A stretch of DNA of 64,000 bases from Pseudaminobacter soli (ex Li et al. 2025) (GCF_029892515.1 NZ_JARXVF010000009.1:62001-126000), one strand, 5' to 3'; shown: positions 1-10,680, counted from the stretch's first letter. Numbers and translations: made by a program. Notes: a model not told the origin generated them from the sequence alone.

Positions 1-119
1 TTCATATGATGCGGCACGACGTTAGGTCATGCCGGCTTTCCGCGCTTGCCGATCGTTGAGGCAGGAAATTGCGCCTCTCGCGCACGACAACGAGCAGATG
101 ATTGCATAAGTTGTCTGCC

Positions 120-1577
120 ATGTGGACCCTGCTCGCAACGTACTGGCCTCATATCCTCGCCATTGTCTCCGTGCTGGTCGCGGCGGTCGCTGCTGCCCAT
201 GCGGCGATGACGAAAGACGAAGTGCGTTCGGCCATCGGCTGGGTCGGCATCATCCTCCTGTCGCCGATCGTGGGCGCATTAGTCTATGCGATTGCTGGAA
301 TAAACCGGATAAGGCGCGGCTCGATCACAGCTGGAAGATCGGCAGCGGGATATGAGATGCTGACACATCAGAGCTTCGATGCCACCCATGACATCGTTGC
401 ACAGCGCTTCGACAGACGATTTGCTGCTCTCAAGTCGGTGGGCGACAGGATAACTCATCATACGCTGACGACGGCAAATAGCATCGACATACTGAAGACA
501 GGTGATGAGTCATATGCTGCGATGATCGAGGCGATTGCGGGTGCGCGCCGCAGCGTGATCCTGGAAACCTATATCTTCGATCGTGATCCGATTGGAATGC
601 GGCTTGCCGACACCCTTATCGGGGCCGTGAAAAACGGGGTGAGCGTGCGGGTGCTGATCGATGCGGTCGGAGCACGCTATTCGGTTCCTAGCATCGTTGG
701 TTACCTCCGCGAGGGAGGCGTCTCGACCGAAGTGTTTAACGGCAGCATCATCATGGGACTGCGACTGCCCTATGCCAATCTGAGAACCCACAGGAAGATC
801 CTTGTGGTGGATGGCGCCATTGCCTTTGTCGGGGGAATGAATATCCGCCAGGAGTTTACCACGGAATTCGCGGGTTCCCACAGCGCACGTGACACGCACT
901 TTCGCGTGAAAGGGCCGGTCGTAGCCGACATCTTTGCGGTCGCCGCTGAGGATTGGTATTTCTCAGCCGGCGAGAGGCTGCGCGACGAAGCCTGGCAACT
1001 CGAGCCGCAGACCGGTGACCCGGACAGACCGGTGTTTGCGCGAGTTATTCCTTCTGGGCCCGATGCCAGCCTGGAGACGAACCACAAGATGCTTATGGGC
1101 GCATTCTCCGTGGCCCAGCACTCTATTCGCATCATGTCTCCCTATTTCCTGCCCGATCGTGAATTAGTCAGTGCCCTGACGACAGCAGCCCTGCGTGGGG
1201 TAAAGATCGATATTGTGGTTCCGTCCGCGAACAACCTCGTCCTCGTCGACCGTGCCATGACGGCTCAATTCGACCAGGTCCTCAGAAGTTACTGTCGGGT
1301 CTGGCGTGCAAATGGTTCTTTCGACCATTCCAAATTGCTTTCGGTGGATTCCAACTGGGCATTCGTCGGTTCTTCAAATCTCGATCCCCGATCGCTGAGG
1401 CTGAACTTCGAAATCGACCTTGAAGTGCTGGACGCCGGTTTTGCGAGCAAGATCGACGCCCATATTGACACCGTCATCGGCTCGGCGACGCAAGTGACGC
1501 TTGCAAGACTGCGCGCCCGCCCTTTGCTGGTGCGTTTGATCGAGCGAATTCTGTGGCTCGGATCGCCCTACCTTTGA
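120..1577 (+). CDS. cls: Cardiolipin synthase, phospholipase D superfamily
   Basis: Joins two phosphatidylglycerol molecules (or a related phosphatidyl donor and acceptor) into cardiolipin at the inner membrane. Two N-terminal hydrophobic segments (about residues 8-30 and 40-62) are followed by two HKD catalytic motifs: H224-x-K226-x4-D231 and H403-x-K405-x4-D410. The second sits in the typical HSKLLSVD...GSSNLDPRS context. At about 485 residues it is full length for bacterial Cls. An in-frame TTG lies 18 bases upstream, but the ATG at 120 starts just before the first membrane segment and is preferred. The EEP-fold gene downstream gives the same neighbour pair as clsB/ybhP in enterobacteria. 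The family is secure; which Cls subtype it is remains open. Confidence 0.88.
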   Translation: MWTLLATYWPHILAIVSVLVAAVAAAHAAMTKDEVRSAIGWVGIILLSPIVGALVYAIAGINRIRRGSITAGRSAAGYEMLTHQSFDATHDIVAQRFDRRFAALKSVGDRITHHTLTTANSIDILKTGDESYAAMIEAIAGARRSVILETYIFDRDPIGMRLADTLIGAVKNGVSVRVLIDAVGARYSVPSIVGYLREGGVSTEVFNGSIIMGLRLPYANLRTHRKILVVDGAIAFVGGMNIRQEFTTEFAGSHSARDTHFRVKGPVVADIFAVAAEDWYFSAGERLRDEAWQLEPQTGDPDRPVFARVIPSGPDASLETNHKMLMGAFSVAQHSIRIMSPYFLPDRELVSALTTAALRGVKIDIVVPSANNLVLVDRAMTAQFDQVLRSYCRVWRANGSFDHSKLLSVDSNWAFVGSSNLDPRSLRLNFEIDLEVLDAGFASKIDAHIDTVIGSATQVTLARLRARPLLVRLIERILWLGSPYL

Positions 1578-1695
1578 CAGAACAGCCTGTGGATGCCGAG
1601 AAGATTTGTATAGGGCATCGTGCCCATCTACATAAGCCGAAGGTATCCAACGGATGCAAGGGAGCTAACCTCGCGGCCCCCAAGGAGAAGAGGAT

Positions 1696-2550
1696 ATGTA
1701 TAGGTGGGGCGGTAGCGGTCTTCGCGAAAGCATACTTCGGCAGATCCGGAAGCGTAGGGACTATGCGGGACGGGCGATGGAGCGCAGCGAGATACCCGGA
1801 GTGCTCGTAGCCTCGTACAACGTTCACAAATGCGTCGGCACCGATGGAAAGTTCGACCCAGAGCGCACAGGCCGGGTCATTCGCGAGATTGGCGCGGACG
1901 TCATTGCGTTGCAGGAAGCCGACAGGCGTTTTGGAAACCGTGAAGGTCTGCTCGACCTCGTCCATCTCGAACGGGAAGCAGGCCTCGCACTGGTGCCTGT
2001 TTTTGGAAGTGCCAAGGCGCATGGTTGGCATGGAAATGTCGTGCTTTTCAGGCGTGGCGCCGTTCGCGACGTGCATCAGATCAAGCTTCCTGGGCTGGAG
2101 CCGCGCGGCGCGATCGTCACGGAAATCGAGTTGAAGGCGGGAAGCACGATAAGGATCATAGCAGCGCATTTCGGGCTTCTGCGTCATTCGCGTACCCGTC
2201 AGGTCCGCATGATTTTGGATATCATGGACGACGACGATGGGAAGCCTACATTGCTTCTGGGCGACCTCAACGAATGGCGCGTAAACGACCGCTCTGCGCT
2301 CAGCATGTTCGAGGCAGCTTTCGGACAACTGCCACCGGCTGTTCCGAGCTTTCCTTCCAGACTGCCGCTGCTGGCACTGGACCGCATTATTGCAAACCGC
2401 AGGGATATCGTTTTATCGGTGAGCGTGCATAACACGCCGCTCGCACGGGCGGCTTCGGATCATCTGCCGATCAAAGCCTTCATTAGCCCTGCTTTTGCGG
2501 TCGATGACCGCGATCCAGCTGGCAAGGGAGGAGAGCAAAGAGCTGCCTGA
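1696..2550 (+). CDS. Endonuclease/exonuclease/phosphatase (EEP) family protein, YbhP-like
   Basis: Metal-dependent phosphodiesterase or phosphatase fold shared with exonuclease III and DNase I. Visible hallmarks are the N-terminal SYNVHKCVG strand (about residues 40-48), the metal-binding Glu in LQEAD (about 74), the GDLNEW motif (D190, N192) and the C-terminal SDHLP with its catalytic His (about 256). The start is supported by AAGGAGAAGAGG just upstream of ATG 1696. No signal peptide is apparent. It follows cls by about 120 bases on the same strand. E. coli has the same cls-EEP pairing, so a role in lipid headgroup or membrane metabolism is plausible, but the substrate is unknown. Confidence 0.8.
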   Translation: MYRWGGSGLRESILRQIRKRRDYAGRAMERSEIPGVLVASYNVHKCVGTDGKFDPERTGRVIREIGADVIALQEADRRFGNREGLLDLVHLEREAGLALVPVFGSAKAHGWHGNVVLFRRGAVRDVHQIKLPGLEPRGAIVTEIELKAGSTIRIIAAHFGLLRHSRTRQVRMILDIMDDDDGKPTLLLGDLNEWRVNDRSALSMFEAAFGQLPPAVPSFPSRLPLLALDRIIANRRDIVLSVSVHNTPLARAASDHLPIKAFISPAFAVDDRDPAGKGGEQRAA

Positions 2551-2588
2551 GCCGGAATTCGGTCGAGTTGCATCCCAGGGGCGATATA

Positions 2589-3481
<893 letters not shown>

Positions 3482-4125
3482 GGATTCCTCCTGTTATACG
3501 ATGAAGGATCGCCGGTCAGCGACGCGCCAAGCGCCGAGAGTTGGGACGCCTGGCGAGAAACGTCTGACGTGGTCCCCGGTTCCTCCCCCTCGGTCAGCCA
3601 AAGCGTCGTCCGCGATCTCGAAGCGGGCCCCACTCCTGGTGAGCTCTGCCGCGAGGAGATCGACGTACACAGGCCGACTGGCGAAGGGTTGGGATGGCCG
3701 CTGTTACCAATCTCGGATCACGGCGTTACGTACAGGCGGAGCAGGGAAATCACGGCTTTGCTGGCCCTGTCCCCCGACAGCTGCCTGCGTGAGAGCCGGG
3801 GAGCACGCACACCGATGCCCGCGCCTAAGCCGTTCTCGACGCGGATCACGATCGCTCCCGGTCTAGGTTGGCAGCTTGTCGTTTGCGGTCAGTTGACCCA
3901 TCCAGACTTGGCTTTTGGGGAGGGAGGCGACCCAGACAATTGCTTATTCGATAATGCGGAACACCGATTGGCCAAATCGCTTATGACTGCGGCTATCAGG
4001 ATCCATTTCACTTCGCACGCCACATACGCAGGGCTTTCGGGAAGACACCACGGGAATTGAGGATGGGAAAAGGGTTTCGGCAGTCGTCCATCGACCTCGA
4101 GAACCTTGAGGACACGGCGTTCTGA
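3482..4125. other. Unassigned 640-base stretch without a recognisable gene
   Basis: Plus-strand open frames of 130 and 196 codons and a 61-codon minus-strand frame cross this stretch. Their translations are rich in Arg, Pro and Ser, lack any domain signature and overlap each other, as chance frames in GC-rich DNA do. The minus-strand gene at 4126 ends here and the FMN reductase promoter must lie at the left edge. No repeat, hairpin terminator or RNA gene was seen. Confidence 0.5.
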
Positions 4126-5130
4126 TCAAACACCTAGTCCCAATAGGAACGTCAAAGCAGCGTCTTCGAGCTTTGTCAGATCATACCCTCCCTCTTGGAT
4201 CAAAAGCACCGGGCATTCAATTTTTGCAAGCATCTCTCCAATCTTGCGAAATGCTTCAATGGAAAGTTGAAGCCCCTTAGCGGGATCGCTTTCCAGTGTA
4301 TCGAAACCAAGAGAGATGACTAGGACACTGGGCTTATTTGCGAGCGCCGCGTTAAGGCATGCCATAAAACCTGTAATATAGGCCTCATCACCGGTTTCCT
4401 CAGGTAGCGGATGGTTCAGTGTGAGGTGCGAGGCGGATCGTCCCCCTGTCTCGTCGGCAAAACCGGTGCAGTGCGGATAGTAACTGGCTGGGGACCTGTG
4501 CAAGGAAGCAAAAAACACATCTGGATCCTCCCAGAATATCTCCTGCGTGCCGTTGCCGTGGTGGACGTCGATATCGATGAGGCTTACCCGCCCGAGGGAT
4601 GCGGCAAGCGCCCGTGCCGCAATGGCGGCATTGTTCAGATAGGTCGCGCCGCCGCCGAAGTCGCGGCCGGCGTGATGGCCCGATGGCCGGCAGAGCGCAT
4701 AGGCCCGCCGCTCCCCCTCGCGGATGAACGCAGCGGCGGTAAGCGCCACCTGCGCCGCCCAGTATGCGGCCTGCCATGTGCCCTCGCCAAGAGGTGTCAG
4801 CTGGTCACGCAGATGGAAACCCGCCTTGGCGATCAGCGACCAGTCCGGCCGATAGGCATCGGGACGGCTTTCGAAGATGGCGGGCGCGAGCGGCCCGTGC
4901 TTCATACCTTCCGATGCAGCGAGAAAGTCGAGATAGCGATCCGTATGGACGGCCGCGAGCGGTGCCCTGCCGTGATCGACGGCATCGACGACCGCAAGTC
5001 CGGCGCGCCGCACCGCCCGCAAGAGCGCATCGAGACGGGCGGGCACGTCCCGGCTCGGCCGGGCAACGCCGCCTTCGACGACGGTGCCCGGGCTGTGCAG
5101 CCGGTGCCGGTCGGAATAGACCGCCTTCAT
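4126..5130 (-). CDS. Histone deacetylase-family amidohydrolase, acetylpolyamine amidohydrolase-like
   Basis: Zinc-dependent deacetylase. The family removes acetyl groups from acetylated polyamines or similar primary amines in bacteria. Visible active-site elements are the paired histidines of RPSGHHAG (H152, H153), zinc ligands D188 and H190 in IDIDVHHGNGTQ and D277 in LGFDTLESDP, and the catalytic Tyr of QEGGYDL (Y316). Their spacing fits acetylpolyamine amidohydrolase. At 334 residues it is full length. It is the last gene of the left operon; its ATG lies one base after the stop of the PotA-like ATPase (TGACATG), so coupled translation is likely. The context argues for releasing a free amine from an imported acylated amine. 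The exact substrate is inferred, not shown. Confidence 0.85.
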   Translation of the reverse strand: MKAVYSDRHRLHSPGTVVEGGVARPSRDVPARLDALLRAVRRAGLAVVDAVDHGRAPLAAVHTDRYLDFLAASEGMKHGPLAPAIFESRPDAYRPDWSLIAKAGFHLRDQLTPLGEGTWQAAYWAAQVALTAAAFIREGERRAYALCRPSGHHAGRDFGGGATYLNNAAIAARALAASLGRVSLIDIDVHHGNGTQEIFWEDPDVFFASLHRSPASYYPHCTGFADETGGRSASHLTLNHPLPEETGDEAYITGFMACLNAALANKPSVLVISLGFDTLESDPAKGLQLSIEAFRKIGEMLAKIECPVLLIQEGGYDLTKLEDAALTFLLGLGV

Positions 5131-5131
5131 G

Positions 5132-6214
5132 TCAGGCCGGGATCAGAACGGCGTCGCGGCTGTTCCAGCCGAGCGAAATGGCCTGCGCAGGCGCGATATC
5201 GGTGCCCGTGCCCGCATTGGGGATCTTGGCGACGAGCGTCGCGTTCTCCCCGAAACGGACGTGAACCCGTCGGTGGTCGCCGAGATAGATGACCTCGTCG
5301 ACGGTTCCGGAAAAGCGGTTTGCGCAGGCTGCGGCCTGGTCGACATAGAGCCGCTCCGGACGCAGGGAGACGATGACGGGCTGGCCCTTCGAGAAGGCCG
5401 CGCTGCTGGAGACGCTGATGACCTGCCCGTCCTCCGTGCGCACGCCGTATTCGCCGGCTTCGCTGCTGACGATCTTGCCGGTGAACCGGTTGTTCTCGCC
5501 GATGAAACCGGCGACGAAGGCCGTCGCGGGACGCTCGTAGAGTTCGCTGGGCGGGGCAAGCTGGTCTATCCTGCCGGCATTGAACACGGCGACGCGGTCG
5601 GACATGGTCAGCGCCTCGGACTGGTCATGCGTGACATAGACGACGGTGATCCCGAGGCGCTCGTGGAGATGCTTGATCTCGAGCTGGAGATGCTCGCGCA
5701 GGTTCTTGTCGAGGGCGCCGAGCGGTTCGTCCATCAGCACCACATCCGGCTCGAAGATGATGGCGCGGGCGAGCGCGATACGCTGCTGCTGTCCGCCGGA
5801 AAGCTGGGCGGGCTTTCTTTCGCCCATCGCCCCCATCTGGACCATATCCAGCGCCCTTCGAACGCGGCCAGCCCGCTCCCCTTTCGCGATCTTTCGAACC
5901 CGCAAGGGGTAGTCGAGGTTTTCGGCGACCGTGAGGTGAGGAAAGAGCGCATAGTTCTGGAACACCATGCCGATGTTCCGGCGATGCGGCGGCACGGCTT
6001 CCAGCGACCGCCCGTCGATCCGGATGCTGCCGGAACTCGGCGCCTCGAAGCCCGCCAGCATCATCAGGCTCGTCGTCTTTCCCGAGCCGGACGGCCCGAG
6101 CATGGTCAGGAACTCGCCCTTCGCGATGGTGAGGTTGAGATCATCGACCACGAGGCTGCGGCCGTCGTAGCTCTTATCGATGTTGAGGAATTCGACGTAG
6201 TTGGAGGATGACAT
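5132..6214 (-). CDS. ABC transporter ATP-binding protein, PotA-like
   Basis: Energises import by the spermidine/putrescine-type transporter whose permeases and binding proteins are at 10.8-14.9 kb. Walker A is GPSGSGKTT, the signature is LSGGQQQRIALARA and Walker B is VVLMDEPLGALD. A C-terminal TOBE-type regulatory domain follows (about residue 240 onward), as in PotA. ATG 6214 is preceded by AAGGGGAAC. An upstream in-frame ATG at 6238 overlaps the amidase stop as ATGA and would add eight residues, so it cannot be excluded. The ATPase gene is about 4.5 kb from its permease genes, in the other operon of the same locus; shared operator-like repeats may keep the two in step. Confidence 0.88.
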   Translation of the reverse strand: MSSSNYVEFLNIDKSYDGRSLVVDDLNLTIAKGEFLTMLGPSGSGKTTSLMMLAGFEAPSSGSIRIDGRSLEAVPPHRRNIGMVFQNYALFPHLTVAENLDYPLRVRKIAKGERAGRVRRALDMVQMGAMGERKPAQLSGGQQQRIALARAIIFEPDVVLMDEPLGALDKNLREHLQLEIKHLHERLGITVVYVTHDQSEALTMSDRVAVFNAGRIDQLAPPSELYERPATAFVAGFIGENNRFTGKIVSSEAGEYGVRTEDGQVISVSSSAAFSKGQPVIVSLRPERLYVDQAAACANRFSGTVDEVIYLGDHRRVHVRFGENATLVAKIPNAGTGTDIAPAQAISLGWNSRDAVLIPA

Positions 6215-6234
6215 TCTGGTTCCCCTTTTATCTG

Positions 6235-7671
6235 TCATTCAGCCGCGTGGACCGCGGGGCGGCGCAGCGCCCAGGGGCGCGCCTCTTCCAGTTGCGCCGC
6301 GAGCTGAAGCAATGTCGCCTCGTCGTCGAACCGGCCCGTGAACTGCGTGCCGACAGGCAGGCCGTCAGCCGTCCAGGAGAGCGGCATGCTCATTGCCGGC
6401 AGGCCCGCCATGTTCGCGAAGGTCGTGAAGGCGAGAAATTCGAGGAAGCGCTCCATGACCGCCTCGCCGCCATGCCTGTCGGCATCGAAATGGCCGAGTT
6501 CCGGCGGCGGCGTGCCGAGCGTCGGGGTGAGCCAGACGTCGACGTCGAGCAGGAAATTCGACAGCGTCCTGCCCGTCGTGTGGAACCAGTTGAGATCGAC
6601 GAGATAGTCAGCCGCCGAAATCCGCGAGCCGACACCGTAGAGATACTGGTTGAAGCTCTCCACCTCGCCCACGAGCGCGGACGGGTTCTCGCCGCGGTTT
6701 CGCGCCAGCGCAGTGATCGCGCGCGTCGCTGTCATCGCCCAGAACCGCTTGTAGAGGGTGCGGTAGGTGTCCCCGTCGATCGACGGTGCACATTCCACGA
6801 CCTCGTGGCCGAGGCTTTCGCAAAGGTGCGCCGTTTCGATCGTCGCCGCGACGCAGTCGGGATCGACCGCGGTGCCGAGCAGGGAGGCCGTGGTGAAGCC
6901 GATGCGCAGGCGGCGCGGCTTCGTCCGGATCGCATCGGCATAGCGGCCCGAAGGAGACGGCGCTGTGTAGGGGTCGCCGGGCATCGAACCCTGCGTTGAG
7001 TCGAGAAGGGCGGCGCTGTCGCGCACGCTGCGGGAAAGAACATGTTCGTTCACGATCCCGCCCGTGCTGTCGCCGAGATCCGGCCCCAGCGTGATGCGCC
7101 CGCGGGAGGGTTTCAACCCGAAGACGCCGCAGCACGACGCGGGAATGCGGATGGAGCCCGCACCGTCGCCGCCATGCGCCGCCGGCACGATGCCCGCTGC
7201 CACCGCCACACCGGCGCCGCCGCTCGAACCGCCGCTTGACCGCGCGACGTTCCAGGGATTGCGCGTCGGGCCGAACAGCTTCGGCTCGGTGGTGCCCAGC
7301 GTACCGAATTCACACAGGTTGGTCTTGCCGAACGTGCTGAGGCCGGCCGCGCGGTAGCGGCGCATCAGCTCGCTGTCCCGGGCGGGCACGAAGCTCCGGG
7401 TCAGCCGGGAGGCGCCGGTGGTCGGCACGCCCTTCATGTGGCAATAGAGGTCCTTCACCAGGAACGGCGCCCCGGCAAAGAGGCTGTCCTTGCCCGCATG
7501 TGCGGCCGCCGCGCGCCCTTCGTCGTAGAGCGGCGCGATGATCGCGTTGATCGCGGGATTCACCTTTTCGGCACGCCGGATGGCCGCCTCGACCAGTTCC
7601 CCCGCCGTGACCTGCCCCGACTTCACGAGATCCGCCTGCGCGGTGAGGTCCAGATTGACAAAATCGTCCAT
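6235..7671 (-). CDS. Amidase, amidase-signature family
   Basis: Hydrolyses carboxamides to acid plus amine or ammonia with a Ser-cisSer-Lys triad. The Lys of FLVKDL (about residue 71), the [14 protein letters not shown] loop and the nucleophile region [14 protein letters not shown] are all present. The 478-residue length is normal. ATG 7671 (MDDFVNLD) follows a GAGGG sequence and avoids overlap with the aminotransferase gene upstream; a further upstream start at 7707 is less likely. It sits between a class III aminotransferase and the PotA-like ATPase. With the deacetylase at 4.1 kb the operon has two amide-bond-cleaving enzymes, so its substrate probably carries an acyl or amide group. Confidence 0.88.
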   Translation of the reverse strand: MDDFVNLDLTAQADLVKSGQVTAGELVEAAIRRAEKVNPAINAIIAPLYDEGRAAAAHAGKDSLFAGAPFLVKDLYCHMKGVPTTGASRLTRSFVPARDSELMRRYRAAGLSTFGKTNLCEFGTLGTTEPKLFGPTRNPWNVARSSGGSSGGAGVAVAAGIVPAAHGGDGAGSIRIPASCCGVFGLKPSRGRITLGPDLGDSTGGIVNEHVLSRSVRDSAALLDSTQGSMPGDPYTAPSPSGRYADAIRTKPRRLRIGFTTASLLGTAVDPDCVAATIETAHLCESLGHEVVECAPSIDGDTYRTLYKRFWAMTATRAITALARNRGENPSALVGEVESFNQYLYGVGSRISAADYLVDLNWFHTTGRTLSNFLLDVDVWLTPTLGTPPPELGHFDADRHGGEAVMERFLEFLAFTTFANMAGLPAMSMPLSWTADGLPVGTQFTGRFDDEATLLQLAAQLEEARPWALRRPAVHAAE

Positions 7672-7681
7672 CGTCACGCCC

Positions 7682-9046
7682 TCACGCTGCAAGCCGGCCG
7701 GCGACATCGTCGAGCGCCGCCCCTATGCCGTCGACGAGCTGGTCGACTTCCTCTGGTGTCATGACGAAGGGCGGGCATATCGAAATGACATCGCCCATAT
7801 TGCGGATCATGACGCCATGCGCCCGGCAGCGCTGCTCGACAAGCGCGCCGACCTTGAGGGCAGGATCGAAGGGTGCGCGGCTTGCCTTGTCGGCCACGAG
7901 CTCGATGCCGGCAAGGAAACCAGTCCCCCTGACCTCGCCGACGAGGGCATGGTCCGCAATGCGCGCGTCGAGCGCGGCGAAGAGCCGGCGGCCGAGTTCA
8001 GCGGCCCGACCCGGGGCATCCATTTCCTGATAGATGCGCAGCACATCGGCCGCCACCGCGGCGGTGACCGGATGGCCGGAATAGGTGAAGCCGTGGCCGA
8101 AGACCCCGATGCGGTCGGCCTCGTCGGCGATCGCCTGATAGATTGGATCGCCAATCACCGCCGCGGCGATGGGCAGATAGCCGGAGGACAATCCCTTGGC
8201 GACCGACATCATGTCTGGAACGAAGCCGCAGGCCTCGGATCCGAACCACTTTCCGGTTCGCCCGAAGCCGGAAACGACCTCGTCCGCAAGAAGCAGGATG
8301 TCGCGCTTCGTCAGAAGCTGCCGCAGCGCCGGGAAGTATCCCGCCGGCGGCGTGACGACGCCGCCCGCGCCCATGATCGGCTCGGCGATCATCGCGGCGA
8401 TGGTTTCCGGCCCCTCCGCCTCGATCAGGGCTTCCAGCGCGGCGAGCAGCCGGGCGCAATAGGCCTCCTCGCTCTCGTCCGGCAGGGCGTTGCGGTAATA
8501 GTGCGGCTTCTCCGTATAGATCACGTTGAGGCCCGGCATGTTGAAGCTCTCATGCATGTGCGGCAGCCCGCCGAGGGCCGCCCCCATGACCGTGCTGCCG
8601 TGGAAGGCGCCCTTGCGGCTGATGATCTTGCGCTTGCCGGGCTTGCCGCGCGCGACATTGTAGTACCAGGCGAGCTTGATCATCGTGTCGTTGGCTTCCG
8701 AGCCCGAATTCACGAGAAAGACCTTGCTGCCCGGGATGGGGGAAAGCGTCGCGATCTGCTCGACGGCATCGACCGTCGGGTCGTTCGATCGGTGATTGAA
8801 CGTGTGGTAGGTGGCGAGCTTGCGCATCTGGCTCGCCGCGACATCCGCGAGCCGCTCATTGCGAAAGCCGAGCGAGGCGCACCACAGACCTCCCATGCCT
8901 TCGAGATAACGATTTCCCATCTCGTCTATGACATAGCAGCCCTCCCCCGCCGAGATCACCAACGGGCCTTCGGCCTCGTGCTTGCGCGGGTTGGTCTGGG
9001 AATGGAAGTGGTACGCCATGTCGCGCGCCCGCAGCGAATTGTGCAA
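7682..9046 (-). CDS. Class III PLP-dependent aminotransferase (omega-amino acid/polyamine:pyruvate type)
   Basis: Transfers a terminal amino group from a diamine or omega-amino acid, usually to pyruvate. The fold-type I landmarks are NSGSEANDTMIK (phosphate contact), KGAFHGSTV, LLADEVVSGFGRTG (the PLP-pyridine Asp) and SVAKGLSSGYLP with the Schiff-base Lys. A TTG start at 9046 is chosen because GGAGG lies five bases upstream and relatives begin with a similar NSLxARDxAYH stretch; ATG 9019 is the alternative. It is the first gene of the left operon, directly downstream of the operator-bearing region and divergent from gntR. It fits conversion of a freed amine to an aldehyde or keto acid. Confidence 0.88.
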   Translation of the reverse strand: MHNSLRARDMAYHFHSQTNPRKHEAEGPLVISAGEGCYVIDEMGNRYLEGMGGLWCASLGFRNERLADVAASQMRKLATYHTFNHRSNDPTVDAVEQIATLSPIPGSKVFLVNSGSEANDTMIKLAWYYNVARGKPGKRKIISRKGAFHGSTVMGAALGGLPHMHESFNMPGLNVIYTEKPHYYRNALPDESEEAYCARLLAALEALIEAEGPETIAAMIAEPIMGAGGVVTPPAGYFPALRQLLTKRDILLLADEVVSGFGRTGKWFGSEACGFVPDMMSVAKGLSSGYLPIAAAVIGDPIYQAIADEADRIGVFGHGFTYSGHPVTAAVAADVLRIYQEMDAPGRAAELGRRLFAALDARIADHALVGEVRGTGFLAGIELVADKASRAPFDPALKVGALVEQRCRAHGVMIRNMGDVISICPPFVMTPEEVDQLVDGIGAALDDVAGRLAA

Positions 9047-9070
9047 GATAGCCTCCGGAACCGTGTTTGC

Positions 9071-9095
9071 TATTTTATAAGTTATAAGTTATCAG
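9071..9095. promoter_or_regulatory. Probable GntR operator, left operon promoter
   Basis: The sequence holds a tandem TTATAAGTTATAAGTTAT core (9075-9092) that stands out as AT-rich in GC-rich surroundings. It lies 25-50 bases upstream of the aminotransferase start at 9046. Its reverse complement matches, over about 20 bases with few differences, the repeat before the right-hand operon at 18168-18190. Shared placement before both operons, next to the GntR gene, suggests the regulator binds here. Confidence 0.6.
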
Positions 9096-9163
9096 AAAAC
9101 GCGTGCAAGCGAATTTCACCGGAGACGGGAAACTTTTTGCGGCGTCGCGCCGCCGTGGCGAGC

Positions 9164-9179
9164 GATAAGATATAAGCGA
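9164..9179. promoter_or_regulatory. Probable GntR autoregulatory site
   Basis: GATAAGATATAAGCGA resembles the TTATAAGATATAG part of the 18.17 kb site. It lies about 55 bases upstream of the gntR start at 9234, in the divergent region between the regulator and the left operon. It is a weaker match than the other two copies. Confidence 0.4.
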
Positions 9180-9233
9180 TTGGCGGCTCAGGGCATTTCA
9201 GCTAGAGCTGCAACAAAGATGAGGAGAAGTCCC

Positions 9234-9911
9234 ATGGGCGTTATGGAGATGCAGCCCGGCGAAGCGGGCAGCCTGTCCGCCCGGATCTACAACAAGGTGC
9301 GGGAAGGCCTCATCGTCGGCAACTTCGCGCCGGGCGACCGCCTCCTCATGCAGGATCTCGCAGAGCAGCTCGGGACCAGCGTCACGCCGGTGCGCGAGGC
9401 CTGCCTGCGGCTCGTCAGCGAACAGGCGCTGGAACTGCGCTCCGGCCGGTTCGTCACGGTGCCGGACCTCAGCCGCGCCCGCTACATCCAGATCAAGCTC
9501 ATCCGTATGGCGCTCGAAGGGCTGGCGGCAGAACATGCCACCGACCACGTGACCGCCGCAGATCTTGCGCAGCTCGAAGGCTTCCACGCCGCCTTCGTGA
9601 AGAACGAAAAGGCCGGCAATCTGGAGGAGGCGCGCTCCTCCAACCGCGCCTTCCACTTCGGTGTCTACCGCCTGTCGCGCATGCCGATGCTGGTCGGCCA
9701 GATCGAGAGCATGTGGGTCTCGATGGGGCCGATCCTCAATGTCTACTATCGGGAAATCCCGCACGGCTATACCGGCGCGGAGGAACATGACCATCTCATC
9801 GAGGCCCTCAGGGTCGGTGACAAGAAGAAGGCCCGCCAGGCCATCGAGAACGACATCCAGCGGGCCTCACCCAGTCTCCTGCGGTATTTCGAGGAACGCG
9901 GCGCCGCGTGA
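9234..9911 (+). CDS. GntR-family regulator, FCD (FadR) subfamily
   Basis: Ligand-responsive repressor. The winged-helix domain (about residues 15-75) contains LAEQLGTSVTPVREACLRL. The helical FCD effector domain follows, with metal/ligand-type histidines in NRAFHFGVYR and EEHDHLIEAL. At 225 residues it has the usual length. ATG 9234 has GAGGAG five to thirteen bases upstream. The gene lies between two large minus-strand operons, divergent from the left one and convergent with the SDR gene. The AT-rich repeats at 9075, 9164 and 18168 are its likely targets, which would make it the local regulator of the whole 4-18 kb locus. Confidence 0.88.
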   Translation: MGVMEMQPGEAGSLSARIYNKVREGLIVGNFAPGDRLLMQDLAEQLGTSVTPVREACLRLVSEQALELRSGRFVTVPDLSRARYIQIKLIRMALEGLAAEHATDHVTAADLAQLEGFHAAFVKNEKAGNLEEARSSNRAFHFGVYRLSRMPMLVGQIESMWVSMGPILNVYYREIPHGYTGAEEHDHLIEALRVGDKKKARQAIENDIQRASPSLLRYFEERGAA

Positions 9912-9930
9912 AGCCGGCGCCGGAAAGGTT

Positions 9931-10680
9931 TTAGACCTGCGCGATGCGCGGGGTGCGCAGGCCGGCGGTTTCCCCGCCGTCCACGGTCACGACCGTGCCG
10001 TTGACATAGGTCGACTGACCTGACAGCAGCCAGGCGACGACATCCGCCACCTCCTGCGGGGCACCGAAACGGTTGGCGGGGATGCGCAGTTCGAGCTGTT
10101 TCTTGCGCAGGGCGTCGCTCATGATCTTGCCCATCATGCGCGTTTCGATCTGGCCGGGGCAGACCGCGTTGAAGCGCACCTCCTCGCCGAACTCCAGCGC
10201 CAACGCCTGGGTGAGGCCGATGACGGCGGCCTTCGAGGCACAGTAGACGGCAAGCCCCTCCTCACCGGTCTTTCCGGCGATGCTGGCGATGTTGACGACC
10301 GACCCCTTTCCGCGCCGCAGGCCTTCCAGCGCATGGCGAATGAAAAGGAACGTGCTGCGTGCATTGACCGCCAGCACCTCGTCCCAATCGTTCTGCGTCG
10401 CGGAGGCGAAGGAGATGCGCTTCGACATGCCGGCATTGTTGACGAGGCCCGAAATCTCGCCGCCGCCAAGGTCGAGCGCACGGTCGATGACGCGCCGGCA
10501 ATCCTCCTCGCGGCTGACATCGCCGGGCACGAAGGTGACGCCGGGACCTATCTCCTCGAGCGCCCTGCCCGCCTCCGCATCGCGGCCCGTCGCCACCACC
10601 CGGGCGCCGTCCAATGCAAGCCTCTCCACGCAGGCCCGCCCTATCCCGTGCGTGGCACCTGTCACGATGATCATTTCCAT
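9931..10680 (-). CDS. Short-chain dehydrogenase/reductase (SDR)
   Basis: Classical SDR oxidoreductase using NAD(P). The nucleotide loop is TGATHGIG (residues 7-14), followed by NNAG and the catalytic Ser with YCASK (Tyr-x3-Lys). A proline-glycine segment (NAVCPGQIETRM) and the C-terminal GTVVTVDGGE are typical. It has the normal 249 residues; ATG 10674 is an alternative start. It is the last gene of the right operon, 77 bases after the PotC-like permease, with a 7-bp hairpin at 10704-10723 in the gap and no T-run. It could oxidise or reduce an alcohol, aldehyde or keto intermediate made by the aminotransferases. Confidence 0.86.
   Translation of the reverse strand: MEMIIVTGATHGIGRACVERLALDGARVVATGRDAEAGRALEEIGPGVTFVPGDVSREEDCRRVIDRALDLGGGEISGLVNNAGMSKRISFASATQNDWDEVLAVNARSTFLFIRHALEGLRRGKGSVVNIASIAGKTGEEGLAVYCASKAAVIGLTQALALEFGEEVRFNAVCPGQIETRMMGKIMSDALRKKQLELRIPANRFGAPQEVADVVAWLLSGQSTYVNGTVVTVDGGETAGLRTPRIAQV

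Noticed and set aside
4126-5130. Possible true histone deacetylase or acetoin utilisation protein AcuC
   Set aside because: Residue spacing and operon context fit acetylpolyamine amidohydrolase better; a histone substrate is not relevant here.
7538-9175. A 545-codon plus-strand open frame opposite the aminotransferase and amidase
   Set aside because: It mirrors the coding strand of two well-supported genes and lacks any motif.
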